Below are positions 48,776 through 61,905 of a stretch of 64,000 nt of DNA, one piece after another. Source of the DNA: Xylocopa sonorina (taxonomy: Eukaryota; Arthropoda; Insecta; Hymenoptera; Apidae); contig NC_135197.1 of the NCBI RefSeq assembly GCF_050948175.1, positions 10,806,501-10,870,500 on the forward strand, read 5' to 3'. Under the pieces are notes generated by a model that ran no database searches, was not told the DNA's origin, and saw only the letters and a list, made by a program, of their open reading frames with translations. The position numbers and the translations under genes were made by a program. The first letter of the stretch is position 1. Each line of letters starts with the position of its first letter.

Positions 48776-51700
48776 GGAGCGTTTTGTAATATAGGTAAAG
48801 TAAGTTCGTCCGATACGGCTGGTGGATATTTCGATTTGGTCGTGAGCGAGAATGGCGGGCTGTTTGCATGCTGGTGTCGTCAAATTTGCGTTATTCTTCT
48901 GCATCGCGAGACCGAATGGGATCGTAAGGGCGAATCCGCATTATTACCATCGGACGCCGCGACGACTAGGGTGGATCCTAGCTATACGCGTTACGCGGCC
49001 ACGGTAACCAGGAATTTCTGAACAGCCTCTCAGCCGGTTGCTGCCGCGGATAGACCGATTTCCCGAGCACGGTTCGTGCCAAACGGCAGGAAAATTTCTC
49101 TCTTGGAATACCGTTCTACGAGAACTGCCGCGCGAACGAAACCACCGAGGGCTGGGAGGGAAGCTCGCCTGGAAATCGATTCGGAATTAATACCTCGCTA
49201 TGATTCGTGGAATCGAGGGGAAATGTTGATCAGCAACGGTAAACGCGAACGAACGTATAAACGGACCAACGAGTCGATTAATAATCGTTTCGTTGCCGTG
49301 TGTCGCGGTCTAAATCGATCGTTAATCGAACTACCAAAAACTTTGACACGATCCGCCCCGAAATTTCTCCGTTAAAATAGCAATTGCGAGGCACGATGCG
49401 AGGTCAATGGGAAATAGCACGAGGGAGAGAGCAAAGATGCGAAAAGGTCGACGCGATGTCGGCTTTGATCAGCTACCCGATGTCACCACAATGCACCAGC
49501 CGAGGCGAATCCACGTGTTTGCCCACCTATGTTCGACAGCTTTGACGTGTCCCCGTAGGGACGCCGTACACCGGGGATCAAATCTGGAGATGACCAAACC
49601 GCTGTCCCACCACCACGAGCAATTCAGGATTGGCGCTATCCAATCCTGTAGGCGGCCAGGTATCGATGTATACAACCGAGTTACGACGCCGATAACGTCC
49701 ATGTCGTATTACTCGCGAGCCACCGACAGGCTCGTCCTCCGCAGGGTGGACGATAATTCAGAACGGATGAAACGCGTGATCCCTGAATGAAACAACGACC
49801 CCGTTGGATCCTCAGAATTAATTCAGACGGCGATTCTCCTTGGTTCTTCGAACGAAATCGCGGATTTTCATGAGAAACGTGGAGACTGCTCGAGCGTTTA
49901 CCATTTGAAAGGCTGCGATATCAATTGTACCACGTCGAGCGTTCTGATTCGGTTCCTCGACAAACAAAGGGGTGAATTGAGGAAGAATGTCAAATTACTT
50001 TTACAATAAAACGCTGCGACGGAAAAAGCGCGCAGTCGAAGTAAGACTCTTTTTTTCTTTCGTTTTCTTTTTTCACCAAAATACTCTGCAATTAAAACGG
50101 ATTACAACCCCCCGCGGCTTCATTTGAATTTACAGAACAAAGTACACGTCGACCGCGCCACTTTTTGCCGCGCATCGTCGACTGAATTAATTAAACAGTT
50201 CTTCTTCCTCTGTAAATTAACGGATGGGAATTTTGATCTCATTTTTTGACGCTTTCCAGCCGTGATCGCGAGAAACAACCAGCAACTGAAATGTACGAAA
50301 CCAAACAAGCATCGAAAAATACGCTAGCTTATTTCGCGAGTCGTGCCCTCGTTCTGTTAATAGAATTCGGTCCCACGCAAACATTTCCAAAACTAAAATT
50401 GCTCCGTTTCTTTCTCTCCCAACCATACATTCAACCTTCCAATCCATTTTTGGTGAAAAATTTTCCAACTTCCTATTTAACATTTAAACCTCCACAATTC
50501 CATCGACAGCCAGTTCCTTCATTGATTAATTAAGCCTATCCCGCTCTCACCTTTCTCGAGCAACGACTCGAGGGTCGGAGCATCCCCTATTTTCCTAGCA
50601 ATATCTTCGTCGCGATTAATTGCTCCGCAGTCGTGTCAGCGATTCTAGCTGTTTACAAAAAACCGAATACTGCTCGCACAGGTCAGAGGTCGGCCTTTCG
50701 CTGACGGGATGTATCCATCGCGTAGGCCAGGGATGAAAATTGCTGGTTCGTGGATCGATCGAAGCGCGCCGTCGAGGGAGATCGCGTGGTTGCGCGGTCG
50801 GGGCAGCGATGAGCGCCGGGGTAAAAATGCGCCTGCACAAAGGAAACGAGGCGCATTGATCCGTCGTTTTTCGTTCCGCGGACGTTAATCGAATATTCGC
50901 GGCAAATATTTGACGAGCACCGCCCCGCTCGCAAATAACGCGGGCCAGCCGGCGGCGCAGTCCCGATTAATCAAGATCAGGGGTGGGAACCCGCGCGCGG
51001 CACGAACAATGAAACAACGACGTACCATTCAACCGACACCTTCTCGGCTGCATGCGCCAGATCCCGATTTTCATTCCCATTAATTTCGTGTAATTGTAAG
51101 CGGATGAATGAAGTACCCCGTGGACCATTGTTCCGCGGCTGGACGAACAATACTTGTTACTCGATTGCATCCCTGTTGCACGTCGACGCCGTGGAACGTC
51201 TTTCGTTAGACGGGACTCGAAACCACCCCCTAAACGCTTCGTTCTCGTTTCGAATTTTATTGCGTTCGTGTACTCGCGTGGAGTTGAAACACGCGACAGA
51301 GGGTAAGTGGATTAGCTACCTCGCAAAGATCGGAGAGAACGAATCTCTACGAGGGTCTCGCGGAATATCATTAAAAGGACTCAGCGAAGAGTTTAATAAA
51401 CGAAAGAAGCGAGAAGACATCGAGTTAATTTCTATCCTCGGAGCTCATGAAGAGACGTCTTTTTAATCAAACAGCTATCTCTTAACGCCGTCCGGTTGCG
51501 ATGAAAGCCGTGTGTCATCGCGCGAAACGCGCGATTATACGTGGCCCGTTAAACGGCTTACGAGCCGGGAGCGGAGCAACGAAAAATTAACGCGTAATCG
51601 TATCAAGCCTGAACATGCACAGATTAACCTGGAGATTACGCGTGCCATACGGCGCGGTACGATCGTTATTTTACATTAAACGTGTCAAATGTACCAACCA

Positions 51701-52585
51701 GGGGGAGCTTATTTTTTCTACTCCGCGGCTGATCCGACAGCGCGTTCGTTCAAACGTTTCGATTAAAAGCGAACCTCGAACGCGGAGGGCGCGCTCGCTT
51801 CGTCTCAACGTCCGCACGATTCGTTAAAAATGAACGCCAAAGCGGAGGAGGAACGGAATTATGCTTTACACTCGGAGGTAACGCGAGAGGAGAGGTGCAA
51901 GAAGAATTACAAAGACGATGCGTCACGTGGAAATCCAATTACATAGAAATTAAGGGATCTTGTGTCGTTAATGAGCGGCTAGGTAGAACTAGATGTAAGA
52001 AGGTAGAATTCCAGGATTAAAGTACCTTATCTTTAATTAATGCAGCGAGTTCCGGTGTTCCGAGCCAAGCGAATAGTTAATGCGAGAGTTATCCGAGTCG
52101 CGTAACATCGGGGTTCGAAATTGAAATAGAAAAGCTCGCAGTAATTAAGTAAACGGGGGGCATTTAAATCGGCGATCGCGCGATGGCTGCCGCGCGCGTC
52201 CGGTCTCGTAACGGATCCACTTCGTCAGAAGCAACAGCCGGCACGGTAAGCTCGTTATTCCAACGTCAGTGAACGGATCAAGGCGAATATAATCACACGT
52301 TGATTGACTCGATCGACCGCGCAATTATACCAACCGGTACTACTCCCACTAATGTCTTATCGAACGCGCCCGGTATCCTTCCCAATCAGCAGCCGGCCTA
52401 TGCTAAATTAATTAAACAGTATCGCATCATCACCATGATGATCGCGTTGCTAATCAGTAAATCAATCCCCGGGTATCTGTCGCTGTTAATAACCAGTACT
52501 AATAACCCGTATACCATTGCCCCTCTATATCTCGCCATCCAGGAGGAATCAACCGGAATAGCAAATAATCAAAGAAACATACATA

Positions 52586-52627
52586 CATATCGAACTCGAT
52601 TCGAGACATATCGAGCTCGATCGAACT
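52586..52627 (+). repeat. 21-bp tandem duplication
   Basis: Two adjacent 21-bp units, both starting CATATCGA and continuing with CTCGAT, follow a short ACAT microsatellite. The units differ at a few positions, mostly at their ends. Confidence 0.7.
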
Positions 52628-55600
52628 CGAAGATTCTCGTCACACGCAACGATGACAACACAACCGTTACATCTTGTTCGCGTAATTAGCCCGCTCAGTC
52701 AACGTCGCGGATAATTGGTATCCCATAGAGCAGGTGTACGACGATGATCGTGATCGTGAATCGATAAGCCACTGCCATCGCTCGTCCATTGACAAACGGC
52801 TGCTGAACACAGTCGTCGATTCGACGGGGCCACGGTCGACGGACGACCAACACTCGCTTACTTCCGACGTATCGAGTAAATATTCCACTGGTAACCGTCA
52901 AATTAACTAGCAGATTGAAAACACGCGAAAAGGCGACGCCGCCCGCCCTGCCACCCCTGCTCGATGTCCAAATACATCTAAACCCCGTCCCGAGGGGAAA
53001 CTGGAACCCGTGTATCCAGCGTACCGTTAATCCAACCACGTCAAACAGCTGTGTGCTTTCCAAGCAAACTGTGCCGCGTTGGTATCAGCCTGGCGGACGC
53101 GCGTGTGTACGCGTCGCATCGCGCGGATCGCGGGTTATCGGCGAGCCTAACCCCCGCGCAGCCCCGTTTATAAATCCAATCGGATTTTAAGGCTCCACGG
53201 GAGCACCATTCATCCGACGTGGCCGATTGTTACGTACTGCGTGGTACGCACGCGGGGACAATAACCAGTCGCGGATTAAAGTGGCCGCGGATTTTCACCG
53301 GTTCCCCGTTTATCGATCCCGCTACCAGGATTCGCGGCGCGCCCCTGATCGCGACGATCCAAGGCGCACGGGGTGGATAACGCCTGGGCTCTGGTTGTTT
53401 GCGAGGCTCGCGGACATAGAGGGAGTAAAATGGCGGACGGATGTTGGGCGGATACGAGAGACTGGGGCGGTTGTCGGAAACGGAATAGTTCGGCGAGTAT
53501 TCGAGTTGTTAATGCATTCGCGGTTTCGAGGGTCGTCCGTGTGATCCTCGCGCGTTACATATGTTTCATCGGTTATATTTACCCCGAGAAACCCGTCTGG
53601 GATCAAGTTTCCTAGCCTTGAGTGATCGAGAATGAACGACACATTACGGAACCCCCACGGCAACCGCTCGAATTAATTTCGCGTCGCTCGTGTGCGCGTT
53701 CAAGGTTGGCTTCCGGTTGCGAATCGACCCGATCTCGATGCGATCAATATTGGCCTAGATAGATAGAAAATTATGTAGCCTCTCGAGCGACGCCGAGGGC
53801 GACGTGCACGGCGATACGTCCTCGTCTAACGTCCGCGATCGTGCGTAGGCGTTTGATCTTGGTTAGCCACGATATTGCCCTCGTAACTTCTCCCTGGTCG
53901 CGGTCGTGCCTTCTAACTGCGGACGCGTTCGCCACTCTGTGCGTAGCCCCACGGAAAATCGTCGCGTTCGTTAATCAACTGCTTGCAAAGAGAGAATTCG
54001 AGACGATCGTCCCAGGAAGAAAAGGCGAAAGACGTCCTCGCAATTACACCAGCGACAATCCGCGTTGCTTCCGCGCCCCGCGACGCGAGCAATGTTTCTT
54101 CGCGTGGCACTGGATTATACTGGAGTGTGGCAAGAGAATTAAAGAAGAGAGGTGAACAATTTAATGCGAAATTTCATTTCGCCGGGTACCCTTTTGTCCG
54201 CTGTGCTCTTAATTAGGCAGAGGTAAGCTTTAATCGCTTTCCGCTCTAATAAGCGTGGAATTCCGCGTCCCTCTTTAACAACCCCCGATTCTCTGGACGG
54301 GTTACGCGTCTCTGACGCAACAGCGACAGTGGACGAGGTAGGAATAAATCGTTACGGCTATTAAACGATTCCCAGTGTTGCCCGGGTTAAATATTCCGGT
54401 GGTGATAAACAACGGTCGGTGTCATAAATTCGAATGTTATGCTCGAAGTAGGTAATACCCGGGACCGCTTCCGTTGTTATCGTAATCTTCTATCGTAATT
54501 ACGGTTCGATGTTTGCCCGAAACAATGCGAATGTATATGACGCGCGTGCACGCGGATAAATTGCCGGGGAAATAAGTTAACGATCCAGGTGTGCGCGCGT
54601 TACACCCGATTCGTTTCGATGCGCGTAACTGCAATGCGGTTTCCTCGTCGACGGGCAAAGTGCATAATTAGGCGATACGTATACCGTGTAATCAATGAGA
54701 CAGCCGGATAATGCGATCGACGTTACTTAACGTTACGCGCCGCGTTCGACGAAAACACACGGCCGCTGTGTAGCGCTGGGACGTATCAATTTTATAGTCA
54801 CCCGTTTCGAAGCCCGTTGCCGCCGCTCGAATAAACTGAATCGCGAATCGAACGGAAGATTACCATCGGCTCGATGGAATTGCTGGCAACTCGTATCAGG
54901 AGTCGATCGATCGAGGCATTCACCGGTCCGCGAATTCGCCGTCCACGCTTTCGTTTCTAATAAAGTCGGACGCTGCTCGATGACTGTGACGACGAGCACG
55001 CAAAAAACCGACCAGCGAACCGACGAAACGTCTCGCGCAATCAGCGGTACCGGGATCAATCCCGTGAAGAGGGCAAACTCGTTAGACGCTCATCCCTCGA
55101 GCGCGCGAGTACAAAGCGGCAAGTCGTGTCGCGCGTCGCAATTCAACGCTGAGGAGAGAGGTGAAATATCAGGGCGAAGTTCTTGCCTTCTAACGCAAGT
55201 TATTAAGAGCGCTGCCAACAATTTCACGGTCCATTGTGCCAGGAGACAGTTAGAGGGAGGGACCAGGCGCGAGAGCGCTGAGTATATTCGTTCCTCCGCG
55301 AGAAATCATCCGACGATGCAACCCGTTACTTTATCGGTAGGAGCCTGCTGGCGGCTCGCTGCGTGTCGTTCGACGATGAAAATAGGCCGCGCTCGTTACC
55401 GTCCGCGACAAATTGCTATCATTCGACGCCGCTAAAAGATCGCTGCCGGAATTGGAAGCTTTCGCGCAACGATACCCAACCCCCATCTCTCTTACCCCCT
55501 TCTCATCTGTGTACACACGGAACCAGCGGTGGAATCGTGCCAAAAAGTTTCGAGCGAGCCAGGCTGCCTCGGTTGATTCGAAGAACACGAGGAGAAAACG

Positions 55601-57455
55601 TGGGCTAACTTTCCCGACTCGCGGCGTCGCGCGGCGAAACATAATCGTGGGGGACCGGAAGCTTCGACTCACCCCGGTTCCTCTGTGACTCCAGCCTGGC
55701 CGACCTTCAGGTACGAGGATGAATGGAGCATCGGGAGGGAGACGGATCGATGCGGCGACGGTGCATTCGAGATCGCTTTAACCTGGAATTAAACAGAGGT
55801 ACACGATGTCTAATTATTGAACAGACGATGATCCATTTAGCAGATCCAAGTACTTTATGTTTTACGCTATCGAGAATTATTCGATCGAATTTAACGTTCA
55901 CCTGTGACTTCTTCGAGAATTACGGAAGATATAAATGTGCGTATTATACGTGTATCAAATATTTCTAGGGAAATATTCGACGAGATTCGAGCAGCGTGCA
56001 TGGAAAACGAGCGAAAACCCGATAACCTCGATCAGAGTCGCGAAGCCGCGGTCGGATTTTGGGATTGAAACGCCTGGTCAGATATCACGTAGGTCCTTCG
56101 TTTCCCGTTGATACAGCAATACTTAGCGGCGGTTACAATTCCCGATCGGCTTACGTACGCACGCTCGAAACCCGGCGCGAATTACATCACAGAGACCGTG
56201 GAATTGTCTCTCGCGTACCAGCCAGCGAGTATAATCATCCCTGCGGCGCAGCGAAATCCCAAATCCGCGGGTCGATGCTCGCTTTCGCGCTGGCCAATTT
56301 CGAGCTGACCCGGTCCAAGTCTCGGCTGTGACGCGACCCGCGAGGAAGGCATCGCGCAGCGCTGGCTAGAAATACGTGGTTCCGGCGCACGTTTAATGCA
56401 TGGACACCGCGGACACTCCATTTTCGGTGATCCACGTTTTATCGCCTTGCGGTCCAGCGCGCTCGCCCGCTAACTTTGATTCGGCGCACCGCCGGAAACG
56501 GGGAGTTTGAAAACCGCTCGACTGGCTCGAGTATGACCCGCGCGATTCACATACCTGTCCCCCACGCGCAACTATAAATTACAGTTACTTTGCTTCGACC
56601 GGGAACTTCGCCGCGTCCACGTTCGGTCACTGCCATATCCTACATCGCTTCCCTACTTCCGTCCTCCCCTCCGTTTCCCCTCGATGCTCTTTGATTCGAT
56701 CGAGCGCGGTGTAAATCTCTTCCATTACCCTCTACCAAGGTGTGCTGGCCTCGAGAGAAGCGATTGAGGTTAGCGTTATCGACCTTCGACCTTCCTGATG
56801 TTTCTAACCTTCCAGGTTTCTGATCCGACGCTTCCATCCCCGTCAAATACGATTTTGCGCGATAAAGTAAAAGCGCGCGAAGAAAAGACCCTGGTAACGT
56901 CAAACGGAAAAAGCTCGACGAACAATGACCGCGGTAACGCCCGTACACCCCCCGCGGGAACCCGTTAAATCATTCGCAAAGCCCGACTATCGCGCGGGGA
57001 TCTCGTTGTTCATCGACCAGCGACGTTATTGCGAATCAACGTCACGTACCAGGCCACCGGGAAGTTGTCGATATTCGCAGGTGCGAGAGGATCGTTGATA
57101 ATCCCGGGGCAAAGCCGCCTCATCCCGGATGACGAGGAAAATGCCGCGGGGCCGCGGCGTACGGCGCGACCTGGAAACACCCCCAGTCGACGTTTACACG
57201 AAGATGACCGCGCGCGACACCAGAATGCCCAGAGCATCGACATACCGAATTCCGCGGTCCGTTGTCGGTTCGAAGAGCACCAATCACGCTGATGAACCCG
57301 GCTGGACAGCCGAACTCGCGTGTACAAGCGAGGCCAACTTTCCGCCTTCCTACCCGATTGCTCGTTGCCGATGAACGACACCGCTAATTGTCCTGGCCCT
57401 CGACGATCGATACTCGCAAGCTCGTTTGCGAGTTCCGCGGGATTTTCCTACCCGT

Positions 57456-57478
57456 CTTTTTTTCGTTTTTTTTTTTTT
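57456..57478 (+). repeat. T-rich tract
   Basis: Two T runs (seven and about thirteen) separated by CG. Confidence 0.85.
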
Positions 57479-59836
57479 CTCTCGTTTCCTACGCTATTCT
57501 ATCCGGATCTAGTTACCGCGCGAGTGATCTACTCTATCCCATTGTCGATTCTATGAATGTTTGCGCAACGTGCGCCATGGAATGGTTCAGCGAAAAGGGA
57601 CGTGACCACGCAAAACTGCTGTTTCGTGGTTTTCCGTCAGTTCGCGCTTGATAATCCCCTGCCTATTGGCAAGATTACAAACGTGACTTCGTTGCGATGA
57701 TCTAGATAGAGAGAAATCTCTGCAAATGATTAATCAAGGGTGTTATTCGACGTAGCCCAGCTGACTTTCGATCGTTTCCCTTTTATTTTCCTTTAGCCTC
57801 GACATTATTATTATCATCTCGTTGGAGCAGAAGTGATCAGCGTGAATCGAACCGCCGTGAGCTAGCAGTTAATCGAAAAACAGAATTCCGATAATTTCAT
57901 CAGGAGTCGTAGCCGCGAGTCGCGTCCTCCAAACGGACGTTCGCCGCGTGAAGAACGACAAGGCATTACGAGGCAATTTCTGTACCCGCCAGTAATAAGG
58001 TCCAATAATCCTGGAGGCTTCGCCGGTATCTCGCGCAATTTATCGAACCCGCGAGACGAGATTCCGCGAAGGAGTTGGGCGCAGCGCTGATTTGCAACAG
58101 CCCCGCGTCCCACTCCCTCGACTCGCGAACAATTGCGACACATCGATCGACTTGTTATCGACGACTTCAACGGAATATAGATATAACGTACGAACGATCT
58201 AAAAAGGGGATCCTCCTCGCCACTTCTATTCTGAAAGCTGACTGTGTCGTAATATGAAATTTTCGCGAGATCCACCGCCAGAGAGAATGAATATTTCTCC
58301 ACGATATCGCTGGTGAATGGCTCCTGTTGCGCGATCGGGAAATAAACGCGCGAATATTTATCAGCGACACATTCAGTATCACCCGACTGGAATTCCAACG
58401 ACGAATTTATTTCCGTGGCTTCGAGCACGACGAAGAAACACAAGCGACGCGTTCGTTCCGACGAATTTAACGCTGTTAACCCCATTGCACGGGACGACCA
58501 GCGTGCATTAACAATCGTGTTGTTCGCAGTTCCACGTTGACCGAACGTTCCTGTTATTAATTTCTACCAGCGCAAATGTTTGGACTCGCAGAGTGGCTGG
58601 CAGGATGAACGAAGCGCGGCGATGGAATGGGACGTATCGATAAATGAAAATACAAGCTTCCTTTGATCCTTGGCGCGATGCACGCGACGCGTCCAAGACT
58701 CGAACGCGTGGTACGCGTTTACGTTCGAACGAAACACACCGTAATAGGTTTAACTTGCTCGCAGCGCAGATACTAAATCCAGCTGGAAATTCTCCGCTGT
58801 CCGCCTCGTCTCGTTTCCTGTCCTCCCTCTGCCCTGTTCTATCAAGGGATCCTGCACTGCTGGGACGCGCGTTTCCCAGGTTTCGTTGACCGATTTAACG
58901 GGAACTGATTACCCGGACCCGGTCGGCGACAATAAAGCGGAGACGACCGGGGCGAGACGAGCGGCAAGGATCCACGGATTTATGGGAGCCGTTGCGCCTC
59001 GATACGGTTACAAATTTCTATCCATTTATGCGCGTGGCTCGACTCGACGTTCGCCAACCGGCAACAGAGACGCGTGCTCGATCGCTTAATAAGCAGAGCG
59101 ATCGTTTTTTCACAGAGAGAAATTAGTTCGGTGGAAATTTCAAATCGTACGATCGTGTCGTTTGATCGAGTCGAGAACGAAAATTGACAGAAACCCTTCG
59201 ACAACGCGGCCAGCCATTTGTCGCGATAATTAGGTGGAAAAAAGTGTGCGTAAACTGTCGGGGCAATCGAAAAACAGGATCAATTAAAACGGCAACGACA
59301 CGTTTGCCCGTTTGCCCGTTCGATTCGACGCCATTCAAGATTAAAGCTTCGCCGGCTGAATAAATTTATCCGGCTGGCTTTCATCCGCGATTTATCCAAT
59401 CGACGCTCGTTTTAAACAGCCAGCAGGGGTTCCCTCCCTGCTCGTCCTTTCGTTGACGTCACTAACGACGCGATTTTCCGAACGACCCAGCGACGAATAA
59501 ACCCCCAGCGTTCGCCACCTGGGACCGCGTGGAGAACCAACACCCCTGAGAAAGCTGCGACTCGAGACAAAAGCGTCGCGTCCACGGCTAACTGGTGCTG
59601 TGTCCGACGATCGGATCCGAGCCCAGGTCCGACCAGCTCAAAGGAAACTGACCGAGCCAGCTTCAAACGGAAAACGAACCGGATAAACATGGAACGAGTG
59701 CTTAGGGAGGAACGAAATGGGCAGAGGAAGGGTATTGCTGGGTGATAAAGCCGAGTCTTTTCGCAGCTTCGAAACTGGAGAACGTTTCAGTGACGAGGTA
59801 TTGGGTGATCCTTATTGAGGATCCACCTGAACACTT

Positions 59837-60033
59837 TATATATATTCTCCGTAAGTGTCAGAGAGAATAATAATGTATACCACAGTGATATTCTCGAAGA
59901 CTGTTCGGTTCGAAAATTTGATCAAATTCACTGCGACATTCTGCTGCGAGGACGAAGTAGTTCATTAAGTAGGATTAAAAATATCGTTCGAGAGAGAGAG
60001 AGTTAATACCGCTGCGGCGCTAACCTCGGACAG
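59837..60033 (+). other. Candidate non-coding first exon with strong donor
   Basis: TATATATA at 59837-59844 is followed about 23 bp on by GTCAGAG, a poor initiator. The segment ends in CAG|GTGAGT with the donor G at 60034, a near-perfect 5' splice site. It holds a 31-codon frame (59873-59968) and stops in the other frames, so it would be a 5' untranslated exon. The promoter end is weak; the donor is strong by sequence only. Confidence 0.2.
59990..60002 (+). repeat. (GA)6 microsatellite
   Basis: Pure GA run about 30 bp before the strong donor-like site at 60034. Confidence 0.8.
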
Positions 60034-61189
60034 GTGAGTCGACAACATTGTACGAGAAGATAAATCGATACTCCTCGCAAGTCATCGCGGAGTCGAGGGA
60101 GAGCCGGTGAAGATACTTGGCTAAGTCAGCTTGTCAAGTGAAGTGATCGTCGAGGGAAAAACGTGACTGTTAATTCCACGGAAAACTCGAGCGCCTCTGT
60201 TTACTCTGGTTAAGAAGTTCGCGATGGTTTTGCTCCTTCGCGGTACACTCTTACACGCGCTCCAGCATTTTCACGAACAGAAACACCTCGCGAGGTGTTG
60301 TTCTCGTGGCTGTTCGAGCGATGAGAGAACTCTTGGGGCATCGACGAAATTGAAATTTTGATCGAGGCTACAGCGAGCTTGTTCGTCGATGGTAATAAAT
60401 AAGAAAGGAGTCCGTTTCGAACCGCATTTAGAGTTCAACCGTGAAAGACACTCGATAAGTTCAGGTTCCATCGAGAGAGCGAGGAGACGAAACGAGCGCA
60501 TCCAGCGTGGAAAATGGGAAACGTTCCGTTCCCTAGTTGCCGTTAAGCCAGCCATCAAGGCGGATGATAAATCTATACAGGAACAAGGACGACACGGGCA
60601 TTATTGGCGTCGAAAGAACGCCGGCTGGCTCGATCGACCTTTTTGGACGCTTTTCAATTCTCCCGTCCTTCCACCACGTACACGCCGTCGTACAGCGAGA
60701 AAGGAACGAGCGTCGAACAGAAAGAAGTTGGTCACGAGCTGGCCAGCCTTTACTATATTTCCAATTTTTTATTTCCCTTCCCCTGCTTTCCCAGGGACGA
60801 TCAATCGTGATGCAACAGCGACCTGGTCGCACAATACCCCCGAGTGCCGTTAGCCTCTGCTAAATTTCCTTCTTCTGCGGTCGACTGAAAAAAACGATAA
60901 ACCAGAACCGACGTGTACGAGAAGCAAAGAAAAAAAAAATAATAAGAAATAAGAGGGGAAGAGAATCGGGGAAAAAAGAAAGTTTCGAGTGGAAGCCAAG
61001 ACAGAGGAGATCGAAGTGCTTCGGAGTCACCTGGCTTCGATCGAAAAAGTGGAAAAAGTCGCGGCAGCTGAAGGCGCGGCGAAGTTCACTCCGGTTTTTC
61101 CCCGTGTTTCCGTGACGAGGAATTCGCCTCGCGGCGAAGCGCGAGAGAAAAATGACGACGAGTGTTCATCTGGACCCAAGTCCTCTCTC

Positions 61190-61481
61190 CCCACCGCTTT
61201 CTTCTTTTCTTCTCCTTTCTCGTCCTCGTTTTTTCTTACAGGGAAACGCCATTACACCCAGCATTTCCATGGAGCTTAAGATCCACGAAATACACGAGGT
61301 TCCATTCTCCTGCCACTCGGCCCGGCTACTCCACGCAACTTTATTACTTGAAACACCCTCCGCTCCCCTGGTACGCAGAGGACGTGGAAATACGTTTGCT
61401 TTACGAGGGGGTGTTAACTCCGTTGGAGTGGAATATAATACTTGGCTCATAAGTAGCTCGACGTGGTTCCCTCTGTTTTAA
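61190..61481 (+). other. Candidate splice acceptor and short downstream frame
   Basis: A long pyrimidine tract (about 61190-61237) ends in TTTTTTCTTACAG|GG with the AG at 61240-61241, an excellent 3' splice site that would pair with the donor at 60034 (a 1.2-kb intron). After it, ATG at 61269 (followed by G, but T at -3) opens 70 codons starting MELKIHEIHEVPFSCHSARL. A second frame running through the acceptor (61162-61452) is also open. No family recognised. Confidence 0.18.
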
Positions 61482-61872
61482 CAGCGTGACGAGCAACGAA
61501 TGATGGATAACCATCTCGCCAAGTAATAAGAAAAATGGCTGAACCTTGGGTCGCGCAGCTGACCCAATTAATCACGGAGGAAGGCTCGAACGAGTTCGCG
61601 GAAGCCGACATCGGCGAAGTTCCGCGACAGAAGCCGGCAAGACGAGGGCAAAGTAATTCCGCGGAGCCCATCTACGAATGGTAGACGGGGTTAAAACTCG
61701 CGGAAAGCCGCGGACGACGTGGAGCACACGAGTTTCGCAGTTTAACCGGCTAAAACTGGAAAGAAACACTTCATCATCGCGGTACACGTTAAGCCATCGC
61801 GGCGACCCGCTAACTTCGCTCTTGCCTCGCGACGACCAAGTAGAAAACTAAGAGAATTTCCACAGCGAGCGC

Positions 61873-61905
61873 AAGAGAGAGAAAGAGAGGAAGAGAAGGA
61901 AAAAG
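61873..61905 (+). repeat. GA-rich tract
   Basis: Imperfect purine repeat of GAGA and GAAA words. Confidence 0.8.

Larger units (their letters stand above)
47001..55000. other. Host non-coding DNA with weak promoter-like signals
   Basis: Besides the candidates at 47811-48135 and 48765, this block has a 9-bp hairpin at 49625-49648, an 8-bp hairpin with a 3-nt loop at 51517-51535 and the 21-bp duplication at 52586. The 52300-52689 frame is AT-rich and unrecognised. Confidence 0.55.

Noticed and set aside
49625..49648. 9-bp hairpin CAGGATTGG/CCAATCCTG
   Set aside because: Stem does not extend and this size is expected by chance; too short for a microRNA precursor.
49407..49790. 127-codon plus frame and an opposing 77-codon frame (49469-49702), considered as an old transposon fragment
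   Set aside because: Texture differs slightly from its surroundings, but there is no recognisable reverse transcriptase, integrase or transposase motif and no terminal repeats.
51517..51535. 8-bp hairpin ATCGCGCG/CGCGCGAT with a 3-nt loop
   Set aside because: Made of CG dinucleotides that pair by chance in this genome.
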